Origin: Bradyrhizobium diversitatis
GTDB taxonomy: Bacteria > Pseudomonadota > Alphaproteobacteria > Rhizobiales > Xanthobacteraceae
Direction of reading: 5' to 3'
Length of the DNA stretch: 57,367 nucleotides
Assembly (NCBI RefSeq): GCF_016031635.1
Contig: NZ_JACEGD010000038.1
Location: 1-57,367, forward strand
Shown: piece after piece, positions 41,495 through 49,842 of the stretch
How the letters are laid out: every line of letters starts with the position of its first letter
How positions within the stretch are numbered: position 1 is the first letter of the stretch
The notes under the pieces: generated by a model
Databases searched by the model: none
What the model was told of the DNA's origin: nothing
What the model saw: the letters and a program-made list of their open reading frames with translations, nothing else
Translations under genes and position numbers: made by a program

Positions 41495-42667
41495 TCACTC
41501 GCGCCGTGCCCTCGATTTCGGGCGGTCCTTGAACATTTCTCTCGCGATGATGGTCTTCATCACCTCGATCGAACCGCCGGCGATTTTGACGACGCGTGCG
41601 TCGGCATAAGCCCGGCAGATCGGATATTCCCACATATAGCCCCATCCGCCGAAAAGCTGCAGGCATTTGTCGACTGTCTCGCAGTGCAGCTCCGACGTCA
41701 CCATCTTGGCCATGGCGGCATCGACGGCATCCAGCTTTCCGGAGATGAACAGGTCGATGCATCTGTCGGTGAACACCCTGGCCATGGTGGCCCGGGCTTT
41801 CAGGTCGGCGAGAACGAACTGGGTGTTTTGGAAATCGGCGATGGTCTGGCCGAATGCCTTGCGTTCGGTCGTGTAGTCGACCGTCCATCCGATCACGGTC
41901 TCGGTGACCGTCGCGGAGCGGATCGCCTGGGCGAGGCGTTCCTGCGCCAGCTTGGTCATCATGTGCTGAAAGCCGCGCCCCTCAGAGCCGAGCATGTTGG
42001 CGGGGGGCACCCGAACGTTGTCGAAGAACAGCTCCGACGTATCCTGCGCTTTCATGCCGAGCTTTTCGAGATTGCGTCCGCGCTGGAAGCCCTCGCGATT
42101 GGATTCCACGAGGAACAGCGTAATCCCATTCGCGCCGGCGGACGTATCCGTTTTGGTCGCCAGCACGATAACGTCGCAGAGCTGGCCGTTGGAAATAAAG
42201 ACTTTCTGGCCGTTGATCACGTACTCGTTGCCGTCGCGTACGGCCTGGGTACGGACCGCCTTAAGATCGCTGCCAGCGTGCGGCTCGGTCATGCCCAATG
42301 AACCGATGGCTTCGCCTCGGACCATCTTGGGCAGCCAGTGGCGCTTCTGTTCGTCAGTGCCGAACGAGAGGATGTAGGTCGCGACGAGATCGGTATGGAT
42401 GAGGAAGCCGGGACCGCTCGCCCCGACGCGCCACAATTCCTCGAACACGACAACGTCGAACAGGTAGTCGAGGCCGGCGCCGCCGAACTCTTCAGGCACC
42501 GTGCAGCAGAGGAGGCCGGCCGCGCCGGCCTTGAGCCAGAGGTCCCGGGGAACGATGCCGTCTTCCTCCCACTTGGCGTGGAACGGCACGATCTCCTTCT
42601 CGACGAAACGACGAACCGTCGCGCGCCAGATCTCATGTTCTTCGCGAAAAATGGAGCGCTCGATCAT
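41495..42667 (-). CDS. Acyl-CoA dehydrogenase (isovaleryl/long-chain-type active site)
   Basis: Protein of 390 residues with MTEPHAGSDLKAVRTQAV and YVINGQKVFISNGQLCD. The C-terminal motif reads AGGSIEVMKTIIAR rather than EGT, and a Glu is found in LAQERLAQAI, the place used by isovaleryl- and long-chain-type enzymes. It is therefore probably active. ATG at 42667. It lies in the badHI-like operon, 30 bases after the SDR. Confidence 0.86.
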   Translation of the reverse strand: MIERSIFREEHEIWRATVRRFVEKEIVPFHAKWEEDGIVPRDLWLKAGAAGLLCCTVPEEFGGAGLDYLFDVVVFEELWRVGASGPGFLIHTDLVATYILSFGTDEQKRHWLPKMVRGEAIGSLGMTEPHAGSDLKAVRTQAVRDGNEYVINGQKVFISNGQLCDVIVLATKTDTSAGANGITLFLVESNREGFQRGRNLEKLGMKAQDTSELFFDNVRVPPANMLGSEGRGFQHMMTKLAQERLAQAIRSATVTETVIGWTVDYTTERKAFGQTIADFQNTQFVLADLKARATMARVFTDRCIDLFISGKLDAVDAAMAKMVTSELHCETVDKCLQLFGGWGYMWEYPICRAYADARVVKIAGGSIEVMKTIIAREMFKDRPKSRARRE

Positions 42668-42697
42668 TGTTGCTCTGCCCGCCTGCCTGTCTCTGCC

Positions 42698-43588
42698 TTA
42701 GGCCCGTTGTGACTTGTCGCGCTCGGTCGACTTGACGATCGCATCACGCGCGGCCTTCCACTGCTCGTCGGTGAGCACCGACAGGTCGGCGAACGTCCCA
42801 GGTCCAGCGAGATGTTGACCGCCATCGATCGCGATCGTTTGCCCGGTCAGGTATTCGCAGGCGTCCGACATCAGAAAGATGATGAGGCTTTGCAGTTCGC
42901 GCATCTGGCCGAACCGGCGCATCGGAACGGTATCGGCACTGGTCGCGCTGGATTTGGTGTCAGGTAACGGATTGAGCTTTTCCCAGGCGCTCTCCGTGGG
43001 AAACGGTCCCGGCGCGGTGGCGTTGAGCCGGATGCCGTAAGGGCCCCATTCGACCGCAAGGGACATCGTCATCGCGTGCAACGCGGTTTTCGCCATGGCG
43101 GAGGGAACGACGAAGGCCGATCCGGTCCAGACCCAGGTTACGAGATTGCTGACCACGGAGCCTTTGAGGCCGCCTGCGATCCATCGCTTGCCGGCCGCCA
43201 AGGTGACGTGGAAGCTGCCATCCATGACGGTGGAGGTGACGGCGCGAAATCCGCGCGGGCTGAGTTCCTTGGTCGGTGCGATGAAATTGGCGGCAGCGTT
43301 GTTGAGGAGACCGGTGAGGGGGCCGACGCTCCAGATGGCCTCCATCATCTGGTCGACCTGGTCGGCATCGCGGATGTCGCAAACGTGCGTGTAAACCTTT
43401 GCCTTGTCCGACGACGCGATCTCGCGGGCCGCGGCTTCCAGCACCTGGGCGCGTCGCCCGCAGATGTGAACGGTGGCTCCCCGGTCCGCCAGCGCCTTGC
43501 TGATCTCCTTGCCGAGACCGCTGCCCCCGCCGGTAACCAGGATCGACTTCCCGGCCAACGCATCCGGCCGAAAGATATCTATGCTCAT
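42698..43588 (-). CDS. 2,4-dienoyl-CoA reductase-like SDR
   Basis: Protein of 296 residues. TGGGSGLG near 20 and NNAAANFIAPTKELSPRGF match the dienoyl-CoA-reductase branch of SDRs. The Tyr of YxxxK is absent (VPSAMAKTALHAM), as is usual in that branch, where other residues act. It reduces conjugated dienoyl-CoA with NADPH and is useful for unsaturated ring acids. First gene of the eight-gene leftward operon ending at 35739. Confidence 0.8.
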   Translation of the reverse strand: MSIDIFRPDALAGKSILVTGGGSGLGKEISKALADRGATVHICGRRAQVLEAAAREIASSDKAKVYTHVCDIRDADQVDQMMEAIWSVGPLTGLLNNAAANFIAPTKELSPRGFRAVTSTVMDGSFHVTLAAGKRWIAGGLKGSVVSNLVTWVWTGSAFVVPSAMAKTALHAMTMSLAVEWGPYGIRLNATAPGPFPTESAWEKLNPLPDTKSSATSADTVPMRRFGQMRELQSLIIFLMSDACEYLTGQTIAIDGGQHLAGPGTFADLSVLTDEQWKAARDAIVKSTERDKSQRA

Positions 43589-43639
43589 AATAGGGCAAAG
43601 CCTCCGTTTACGGCCTTTTCTGACGTCGGCCCGAAAAAT

Positions 43640-43657
43640 TCGTAAACCTATTTACAA
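43640..43657. promoter_or_regulatory. 18-bp palindrome copy between two large divergent operons
   Basis: TCGTAAACCTATTTACAA with perfect arms GTAAA and TTTAC (43642-43655). It is the most divergent copy but matches that at 53791 in 12 of 18 positions. It lies 52 bases before the SDR start on the left and 49 bases before the fusion-protein start on the right. No clear -10/-35 pair is seen on either strand. Confidence 0.5.
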
Positions 43658-43705
43658 GATTGGGCATTGCTGTCAAGTTGCGCGCCTACAAACGAGGGAC
43701 GGAAA

Positions 43706-45148
43706 TTGCCCACTACGCCAAGTCAATCTCGGACTGGGCGCTTCGTTGCCGCAGTTGGAGTTTATGCCCCGCTGCTGCGGCTGGAGCGCGCCGCTGCCGG
43801 TAAAGCTCTCAAATTTTCGGGATTGGGCGGCAGGCCGTCCGGTCGGCGTGCCGTTGCCGGGTGGGACGAAGACGCGTTGACGCTCGCCGTCGAGGCGGCG
43901 CGTGGATTGCCGCGGCCTCAGGCCGTGATTTTCGCATCGACCTCCGCGCCGTTTATCGAGCGGTCGCAAGCGACATTGCTCGTCGACGCTCTCGCGCTGG
44001 ATCCAGCCGTACGCACGGGCGACGTGGCCGGCTCGCGCCGATGTGCGGTTTCGGCGCTTCGCGATGCCTTGCTGGGGAACGGCGATACGCTCATCGCAGC
44101 TGGGGAGAAGCGGCCGGCGACCGCTGGCAGTTCCCAGCACCTATCCGACGGCGATGGCGGCGCGGCTGCGTTCGTTTCCGACCGCGGCGCCGCCGAGCTG
44201 CTCGGTTACGCGAGCCTGTCGCATGACCTCGTTGATATCTACGCGTCCCGCGAACGTCCGCAATCGTACGCGTATGAGGAGCGATTCGTCCGCGACACTG
44301 CAATCGGGAAAGTGATCGCGCCGACGATCAGGGCTGCCTGCGCCGCGGCGGGGGTCGCGCCGTCGGAGATCGCGCGCGCAGCGGTGCACGAGCCGCTCGC
44401 GGGATGCTGGCGCGAGATTTCGCGGTTGACGGGGGTGACTGCTCCGAATGTCGCGGCTGATCTGGCGCAAGCCGTGGGTGATCTCGGAGCGGCGCACGCG
44501 CTGTTCGCGTTTGCCGTGGCTTGCGCGGGCGCGCGCGAGGGAGATCTCGTCCTGCTGGCCGGGTTCGGCAGCGGCTGTGATGCGATGGTGTTCCGCCTTA
44601 CGGGCGAGATGCCAGGCGCGCGCGAAGCGGCGGCGCAGCTGAGCAAAGGGGTGGCATTCGACGACTACATGCGCTTCCTCAGCCTGACGGGAGCCGTCCA
44701 GCTCGATTGGGGCGTAAGATCCGAATTGGAGCAGAAGGCCCAGGCGACGGTGCTCGAGCGCTACGGCCGCGACATGATCGGCTTCGTCGGCGGCCGCGAC
44801 GCCGAGGGCAATATCCAGTTTCCGAAGAGCCGCGTTCCGGTACGGCCGGACGCTGCGGCTCCCGAACAGTTCGAGGACGTTCGACTGGCGGACTGTACTG
44901 CCAGGATCGTCTCGGTGACCGCTGACCGGCTCAACTTCACGCCTGATCCACCATTCTGGTTCGGGCTGGTGCAGTTCGACAACGGCGCGCGCGTGATGAT
45001 GGAGTTCACGGACGGGGACGGTCGTGGATTTTCGGTCGGAGACGCGGTGCGGCCGCTGTTGCGCATCAAGTCGCGCGACGCCCGGCGCGGTTTCAGGACC
45101 TACTTCTGGAAGGCGGCTCCCGCGGACCGTCCCAGCATCGAGAGGTAG
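43706..45148 (+). CDS. HMG-CoA-synthase-like protein fused to a DUF35 OB-fold domain
   Basis: Protein of 480 residues. Residues 1-305 are thiolase-fold, HMG-CoA-synthase/KAS-III-like, with a plausible triad E85 (APFIERSQATLL), C113 (AGSRRCAVSA) and H228 (AAVHEPLAGC). Residues about 340-480 are a DUF35/OB-fold domain. The zinc ribbon that normally precedes the OB fold has lost its Cys (IGFVGGRDAEGN, FPKSRVPVRP). TTG at 43706 behind GAGGGACGG is the best start; TTG at 43667 is an alternative. Thiolase follows 2 bases later, so a thiolase/HMGCS/DUF35 complex is likely. Confidence 0.78.
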   Translation: MPTTPSQSRTGRFVAAVGVYAPLLRLERAAAGKALKFSGLGGRPSGRRAVAGWDEDALTLAVEAARGLPRPQAVIFASTSAPFIERSQATLLVDALALDPAVRTGDVAGSRRCAVSALRDALLGNGDTLIAAGEKRPATAGSSQHLSDGDGGAAAFVSDRGAAELLGYASLSHDLVDIYASRERPQSYAYEERFVRDTAIGKVIAPTIRAACAAAGVAPSEIARAAVHEPLAGCWREISRLTGVTAPNVAADLAQAVGDLGAAHALFAFAVACAGAREGDLVLLAGFGSGCDAMVFRLTGEMPGAREAAAQLSKGVAFDDYMRFLSLTGAVQLDWGVRSELEQKAQATVLERYGRDMIGFVGGRDAEGNIQFPKSRVPVRPDAAAPEQFEDVRLADCTARIVSVTADRLNFTPDPPFWFGLVQFDNGARVMMEFTDGDGRGFSVGDAVRPLLRIKSRDARRGFRTYFWKAAPADRPSIER

Positions 45149-45150
45149 AC

Positions 45151-46350
45151 ATGGCTACAGGCATCAAGGACAAGGTCGCCGTCATCGGCATGGGCTGCAC
45201 GTCGTTCGGGGAGCACTGGAATAAGGGCCCCGAGGACCTGATGGTCGACGCTTTTGTCGAGGCGATTGCCGACGCCGGCATCGAGAAGAGCCAGATCGAG
45301 GCTGCCTGGATGGGCAACGCTCTCGATGACATCAACGTCGGCAACAGCGCCTTGCCGCTCGCGCACGCGCTTCGCCTGCGCGGCATACCCGTGTCGCGCG
45401 TGGAGAACATGTGTGCCACGGGCTCGGAAGCATTGCGCGCGGCAAGCTATGCCGTTGCCGCCGGCGCGGTCGACATCGCGCTTGCGGTCGGGGTCGAGAA
45501 GCTCAAGGACACGGGCTATGGCGGGCTGCCGCTCCGGACCAAAGGCCTCGCCAACGATCTGTGGATGCCCTACGGCTCGGCGCCAGGATCATTCGCGCAG
45601 TTGGCCGGTGCCTATGCGGCGCGTCACGGTATCGACAAATCCGATCTGAAGCGGGCGATGGCTCATGTCAGCTGGAAGAGCCACCAGAACGCGGCCCTGA
45701 ACCCGAAAGCGCATCTGCGCAAGGCGGTCGACGTGGAGACCATCCTCAAGGCGCCGATGATCGCGGATCCGCTGGGTCTGTTCGATTGCTGCGGTGTGTC
45801 GGACGGCGCAGCCTGCGCCATCGTGACGACGCCTGACATCGCGAAAGGGCTGGGCATCGCCAATCCCGTCACCGTCAAGGCGATCCAATTGTGCGCCAGC
45901 CATGGCTGGGAGCTGCAGTATGGTGAATGGGACGGAAGCTATGTCGCAAACACGCGGCAGGCTGCGAAGCGCGCTTATGCCGAAGCGGGTGTCGAAGCGC
46001 CGCGCCGCGATCTTTCGGTCACCGAGGTGCATGACTGCTTCTCGATCACCGAGCTCGTCACGATGGAGGATCTGAATCTCTCCGACGAGGGGCGGGCGCC
46101 ATTCGACATTCTGGATGGTCGTTTCGATCGCGCGGGTGCGCAGCCCTGTCAGATTGACGGGGGGCTCAAGTGCTTCGGTCATCCTGTCGGCGCCTCGGGG
46201 CTCCGAATGGCTTACGAAGTCTACACCCAATTGCTTGGGCGTGCCGGAGATCGGCAGCGCGGCACAGTCGATCTCGGATTGGTGCACAATCTCGGAGGGG
46301 CTCCGTTCAACAGCATCGCGGCGGTCTCGATTCTCGGGCGCCTGCATTAG
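45151..46350 (+). CDS. Thiolase (acetyl-CoA acetyltransferase, DUF35-associated type)
   Basis: Protein of 399 residues. Nucleophilic C88 is in ENMCATGSEALRAA; HDCFSITEL and GGLKCFGHPVGASGLRM supply the other catalytic residues. The second Cys of classical thiolases is not in its usual C-terminal motif, as in archaeal and SCPx-like thiolases that need a DUF35 partner. It cleaves 3-oxoacyl-CoA. It immediately follows the DUF35 fusion protein. Confidence 0.86.
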   Translation: MATGIKDKVAVIGMGCTSFGEHWNKGPEDLMVDAFVEAIADAGIEKSQIEAAWMGNALDDINVGNSALPLAHALRLRGIPVSRVENMCATGSEALRAASYAVAAGAVDIALAVGVEKLKDTGYGGLPLRTKGLANDLWMPYGSAPGSFAQLAGAYAARHGIDKSDLKRAMAHVSWKSHQNAALNPKAHLRKAVDVETILKAPMIADPLGLFDCCGVSDGAACAIVTTPDIAKGLGIANPVTVKAIQLCASHGWELQYGEWDGSYVANTRQAAKRAYAEAGVEAPRRDLSVTEVHDCFSITELVTMEDLNLSDEGRAPFDILDGRFDRAGAQPCQIDGGLKCFGHPVGASGLRMAYEVYTQLLGRAGDRQRGTVDLGLVHNLGGAPFNSIAAVSILGRLH

Positions 46351-46362
46351 GAGGAACCGCAA

Positions 46363-46818
46363 GTGGCGGGGAAATATTTCGAGCAGTTCGAAATCGGCCA
46401 GAAGTTCGTTCATGAGGTGCGGCGTACGGTTACCGATATGGACAACATCCTGTTCTCGACGTTGACGCACAATCCTGCGGCGATCCACATCGACCACGAG
46501 TACGCGAAAACCACCGAATTCGGACGTCCACTGATCAATTCGATCTTCACCCTGGGGCTGATCGTCGGCCTGTCGGTGCAGGAGACGACGCTGGGAACGA
46601 CGGTCGGCAATCTTGGCTGGGAGGAAGTCGCCTTTCCGAAACCTGTCTTTGCCGGCGACACCATCCGCGCGGAGACGACGGTGGTCGCCCTGCGCGACAG
46701 CAAATCGAGGCCTCAGCAGGGCATCGTGACCTTCGAACATCGCGGCTATAACCAGCGGAACGAACTCATTGCGACCTGCAAGCGTGCCGCGCTCATGTTG
46801 CGAGTGCCCCGACCATGA
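46363..46818 (+). CDS. MaoC-family single-hotdog dehydratase
   Basis: Protein of 151 residues. The catalytic pair is in THNPAAIHIDHEYAKTTEFG, with Asn-Pro in place of GD-NP and the His conserved; PLINSIFTLG follows. Size fits mesaconyl-CoA- or ChsH-like hydratases. GTG at 46363 follows AGGAGGAA. It overlaps the lyase gene by four bases (ATGA), suggesting hydration followed by C-C cleavage. Confidence 0.83.
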   Translation: MAGKYFEQFEIGQKFVHEVRRTVTDMDNILFSTLTHNPAAIHIDHEYAKTTEFGRPLINSIFTLGLIVGLSVQETTLGTTVGNLGWEEVAFPKPVFAGDTIRAETTVVALRDSKSRPQQGIVTFEHRGYNQRNELIATCKRAALMLRVPRP

Positions 46819-47678
46819 GGCTGCGCTCACTCTTGTTCGTACCCGGCGATTCCGAACGCAAATTTGCGCGCGGGCGGGAGTCAGGCGCTGACGCCCTGAT
46901 CCTCGATCTCGAGGACTCCGTGGCGCCTCCCCAGAAGGCAGCGGCTCGAGGTCATGTGGGCCAGCTTCTCGAAGGCCAGGCGTCCCGTGACTGGGCGTTC
47001 TTCGTACGCGTCAACGCGCTCGATACCGGCTTGACGCTCGACGACATGGCCGCGGTGGTCAAACCCGGGCTGGACGGGCTGCTGATCCCAAAGGCCAACG
47101 GTGCCGCGGACATCGAGCGCATCGCTTATTACCTCGATGCCCTCGAAGTGCGGTCCGGCATGGAGCGCGGTTCGGTGCGGGTTGCCGTGGTTTGTACCGA
47201 GACCCCGCGGGCAATGTTTGCGCTGGGCTCCTACGCGCCAGCACACCCGCGGCTCGCGGCGCTGACTTGGGGCGCAGAAGATCTGTCTGCGGTGATCGGT
47301 GGGACCGACAACAAGGAAAGCGACGGGAGCTGGACCTGGCCGTACCAGGTGGCAAGGACGCAATGCCTGTTCGCCGCGGCCGCAGCGGAGGTCGCGCCGA
47401 TCGATACGCTCTTTGCGGACTTCAGGGATTCGGAAGGGCTCGAGCGCGATTGCCGTCGCTCGCGACGAGACGGCTTCGTCGGGCGCGTGGCGATCCACCC
47501 GGACCAAGTTGGCGTGATCAACCGGTGTTTTGCGCCATCTGAGGCCGAGATTGCGCAGGCGCGCAAGATCGTCGCCGCATTCGAGGCCAATCCGGGGGCC
47601 GGGACGCTCGGGATCGACGGCAAGATGTACGACATCCCCCATCTGAAGGCCGCGCGAAAGACGCTGGCTTCTCTCTAG
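46815..47678 (+). CDS. CitE/HpcH-type CoA-ester lyase
   Basis: Protein of 287 residues, TIM barrel: LLFVPGDSERKFARG, LILDLEDSVAPPQKAAAR (metal-binding acidic residues), VVCTETPRAMFALG and LTWGAEDLSAVIGG are the family marks, and GRVAIHPDQVGVIN is the C-terminal active-site loop. Relatives cleave malyl-, citramalyl- or beta-methylmalyl-CoA. With MaoC it could hydrate then split a branched dicarboxyl-CoA. Confidence 0.86.
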   Translation: MRLRSLLFVPGDSERKFARGRESGADALILDLEDSVAPPQKAAARGHVGQLLEGQASRDWAFFVRVNALDTGLTLDDMAAVVKPGLDGLLIPKANGAADIERIAYYLDALEVRSGMERGSVRVAVVCTETPRAMFALGSYAPAHPRLAALTWGAEDLSAVIGGTDNKESDGSWTWPYQVARTQCLFAAAAAEVAPIDTLFADFRDSEGLERDCRRSRRDGFVGRVAIHPDQVGVINRCFAPSEAEIAQARKIVAAFEANPGAGTLGIDGKMYDIPHLKAARKTLASL

Positions 47679-47701
47679 GTTCAGCCGTTTGCGAAGAGCA
47701 T

Positions 47702-48886
47702 ATGCCCATGACGGAAGTGAGACCCTTACCGACGGACGACGAACGAAATGCGATCCGCGAGGGCGTGCGCGCGGTCGTCACCCGGTTCGATGACGAGTAC
47801 TGGCTCGCACGCGACGAGGACGGCAAGTTCCCGCATGAATTCCATCGCGCCATGGCCGAGGCCGGTTGGCTGGGCATTACGATGCCCGAGGAGTACGGCG
47901 GATCCGGGCTTGGTGTCACTGAAGCCGCCATCATGATGCATGAGGTGGCGAGCCATGGCGGCGGGATGGCGGCCGCCTCGACCGTTCACATCAACCTCTT
48001 CGGCCCGCATCCGATCGTGGTGAAAGGCACGCCCGAGCAGAAGGCGCGGTGGGTGCCGCAGCTGATCGCCGGCAAGGACCAGTGCTGCTTCGGCTTTACC
48101 GAGCCGGACGCGGGGTTGAACACGACGCGGATCAAGACTTTCGCCGAGAAGGTCAAGGGCGGCTACATCGTGCGTGGCCAGAAGGTTTGGACGTCGACGG
48201 CACAGGTCGCCAACAAGATCATGTTGCTGACGCGCACCACGAAATACGAGGATTGCGCGCGGCCGACCGACGGGATCACGATCTTCTACACGGATCTGGA
48301 TCGCAGCAAGATCGATGTCCAGCGCATTCCGAAGATGGCGCGCAAAGCGGTGGATTCGAATGCGATCTTCATCGACGGGTTGTTCATTCCCGAAGAGGAC
48401 AGGATCGGCGAGGAAGGCAAGGGCTTCTCGTACATTCTTCATAGCCTCAATCCGGAACGCGTGCTGATCGCCTCCGAAGCCATCGGAATCGGACAGGATG
48501 CATTGCGCAGGGCGACCCGCTATGCCCAGGAGCGCGTCGTGTTCGACCGGCCGATCGGGCAGAACCAGAGCATCCAGCATCCGCTGGCCGAGAATTGGAT
48601 GTATCTCCAGTCCGCGTGGCTGATGGCGGTCAAGGCGGCTGAGCTTTACGACCAGGGACTGCCGTGCGGAGCCGAAGCAAATTCGGCGAAGTTCCTCGGC
48701 GCCCGCGCCGGGCATGACGCTGCCTGGCAGGCGGTCATGACCCATGGCGGCTTCGGCTATGCCAAGGAATATCACGTCGAGCGGCTCTATCGCGAGGTCT
48801 CGCTCACGCGGCTCGCGCCGATCACCGAACAGCTCATCCTCTCGTTCGTGGCCGAGAAGGTTCTTGGCCTGCCAAAAAGCTATTGA
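47702..48886 (+). CDS. Acyl-CoA dehydrogenase
   Basis: Protein of 394 residues (392 if ATG at 47708 is used, which has better spacing from GAAGAG). FGFTEPDAGLNTTRIKTFAE and YIVRGQKVWTSTAQVANK are the FAD/substrate motifs. The C-terminal EGT is replaced by LAPITEQLILSF, while a Glu is available in LNPERVLIASE, the position used by isovaleryl-type enzymes. It lies between the lyase and an MFE-2-type dehydrogenase. Confidence 0.86.
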   Translation: MPMTEVRPLPTDDERNAIREGVRAVVTRFDDEYWLARDEDGKFPHEFHRAMAEAGWLGITMPEEYGGSGLGVTEAAIMMHEVASHGGGMAAASTVHINLFGPHPIVVKGTPEQKARWVPQLIAGKDQCCFGFTEPDAGLNTTRIKTFAEKVKGGYIVRGQKVWTSTAQVANKIMLLTRTTKYEDCARPTDGITIFYTDLDRSKIDVQRIPKMARKAVDSNAIFIDGLFIPEEDRIGEEGKGFSYILHSLNPERVLIASEAIGIGQDALRRATRYAQERVVFDRPIGQNQSIQHPLAENWMYLQSAWLMAVKAAELYDQGLPCGAEANSAKFLGARAGHDAAWQAVMTHGGFGYAKEYHVERLYREVSLTRLAPITEQLILSFVAEKVLGLPKSY

Positions 48887-48896
48887 GGCGCACACT

Positions 48897-49808
48897 ATGG
48901 GTATTATGGACGGAAAGGTCGCACTGGTCACGGGCGCGGGCCGTGGGGTCGGACGAGGCATCGCGTTGGCGTTCGCCAAGGCGGGGGCGGCCGTGGTGGT
49001 CAACGATCTCGGGGTCAATCTTGCAGGCGAGGCCGGCGAGAGCACGCCGGCCAAGGAGGTGGCTGACGAGATCAATGCGGCCGGGGGCCGGGCCGTCGCC
49101 AACACGGACAGCGTCACAAGTGCGAAGGGCGCTCAATCCATGGTGCAGATGGCGATCGACACGTTCGGCCGGATCGATGCTGTCGTGAACAATGCCGGGA
49201 ATCTGCGCGATGGACTGTTTCACAAGATGACGGAGGAGGAGTTCGAATCCGTCATCAGCGTTCATCTGCGGGGCAGCTTCCACGTCAGTCGCGCCGCGGC
49301 GCCGTTCTTCAAGACCCAGGCTTCAGGTGCTTACGTTCACATGACGTCGACATCCGGGCTGGTCGGCAATTTCGGGCAAGCCAACTACGCGGCGGCCAAG
49401 CTGGGCATCGTCGGCCTGTCGAAATCAATTGCTCTCGACATGCAGCGCTTCAACGTCCGTTCGAATGCCGTCGCGCCATTCGCATGGACCCGCATGATCG
49501 ATTCCATTCCAACCAATACGCCGGAGCAGCAACGGCGCGTCGACGGCCTGAAGAAGCTGGTGCCGGAGAAGATCGCGCCGTTCGTGGTCGCGCTCGCAAG
49601 CGATGCGGCGGCACATGTCACCGGACAGATCTTCGGGGTCAGGAACAACGAGATCTACCTGTTCTCGCAGCCGCGTCCCGTCCGCACCGCGCACACGGCA
49701 GAGGGGTGGACGCCGGAGACGGTGATCGACCGCGTGTTTCCGATGTTTGCGAACGATCTCTATCCGCTGCATCGCTCGGCCGACATCTTCACCTGGGATC
49801 CCGTCTGA
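48897..49808 (+). CDS. (R)-3-hydroxyacyl-CoA dehydrogenase, MFE-2-type SDR
   Basis: Protein of 303 residues, longer than a classical SDR. TGAGRGVGRGIALAFAKAGA, VVNDLG, NNAGNLRDGLFHKMTEEEFE and YAAAKLGIVGLS match the dehydrogenase domain of peroxisomal MFE-2 (HSD17B4). The extra 50 C-terminal residues (VFPMFANDLYPLHRSADIFT) are of unknown role. R-specificity would fit the hydratase-2-type proteins at 10075 and 27508. ATG at 48897. Confidence 0.85.
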   Translation: MGIMDGKVALVTGAGRGVGRGIALAFAKAGAAVVVNDLGVNLAGEAGESTPAKEVADEINAAGGRAVANTDSVTSAKGAQSMVQMAIDTFGRIDAVVNNAGNLRDGLFHKMTEEEFESVISVHLRGSFHVSRAAAPFFKTQASGAYVHMTSTSGLVGNFGQANYAAAKLGIVGLSKSIALDMQRFNVRSNAVAPFAWTRMIDSIPTNTPEQQRRVDGLKKLVPEKIAPFVVALASDAAAHVTGQIFGVRNNEIYLFSQPRPVRTAHTAEGWTPETVIDRVFPMFANDLYPLHRSADIFTWDPV

Positions 49809-49842
49809 TGAACGTGGAAGCTCGCGCGCGGGAGAAAGCAGC

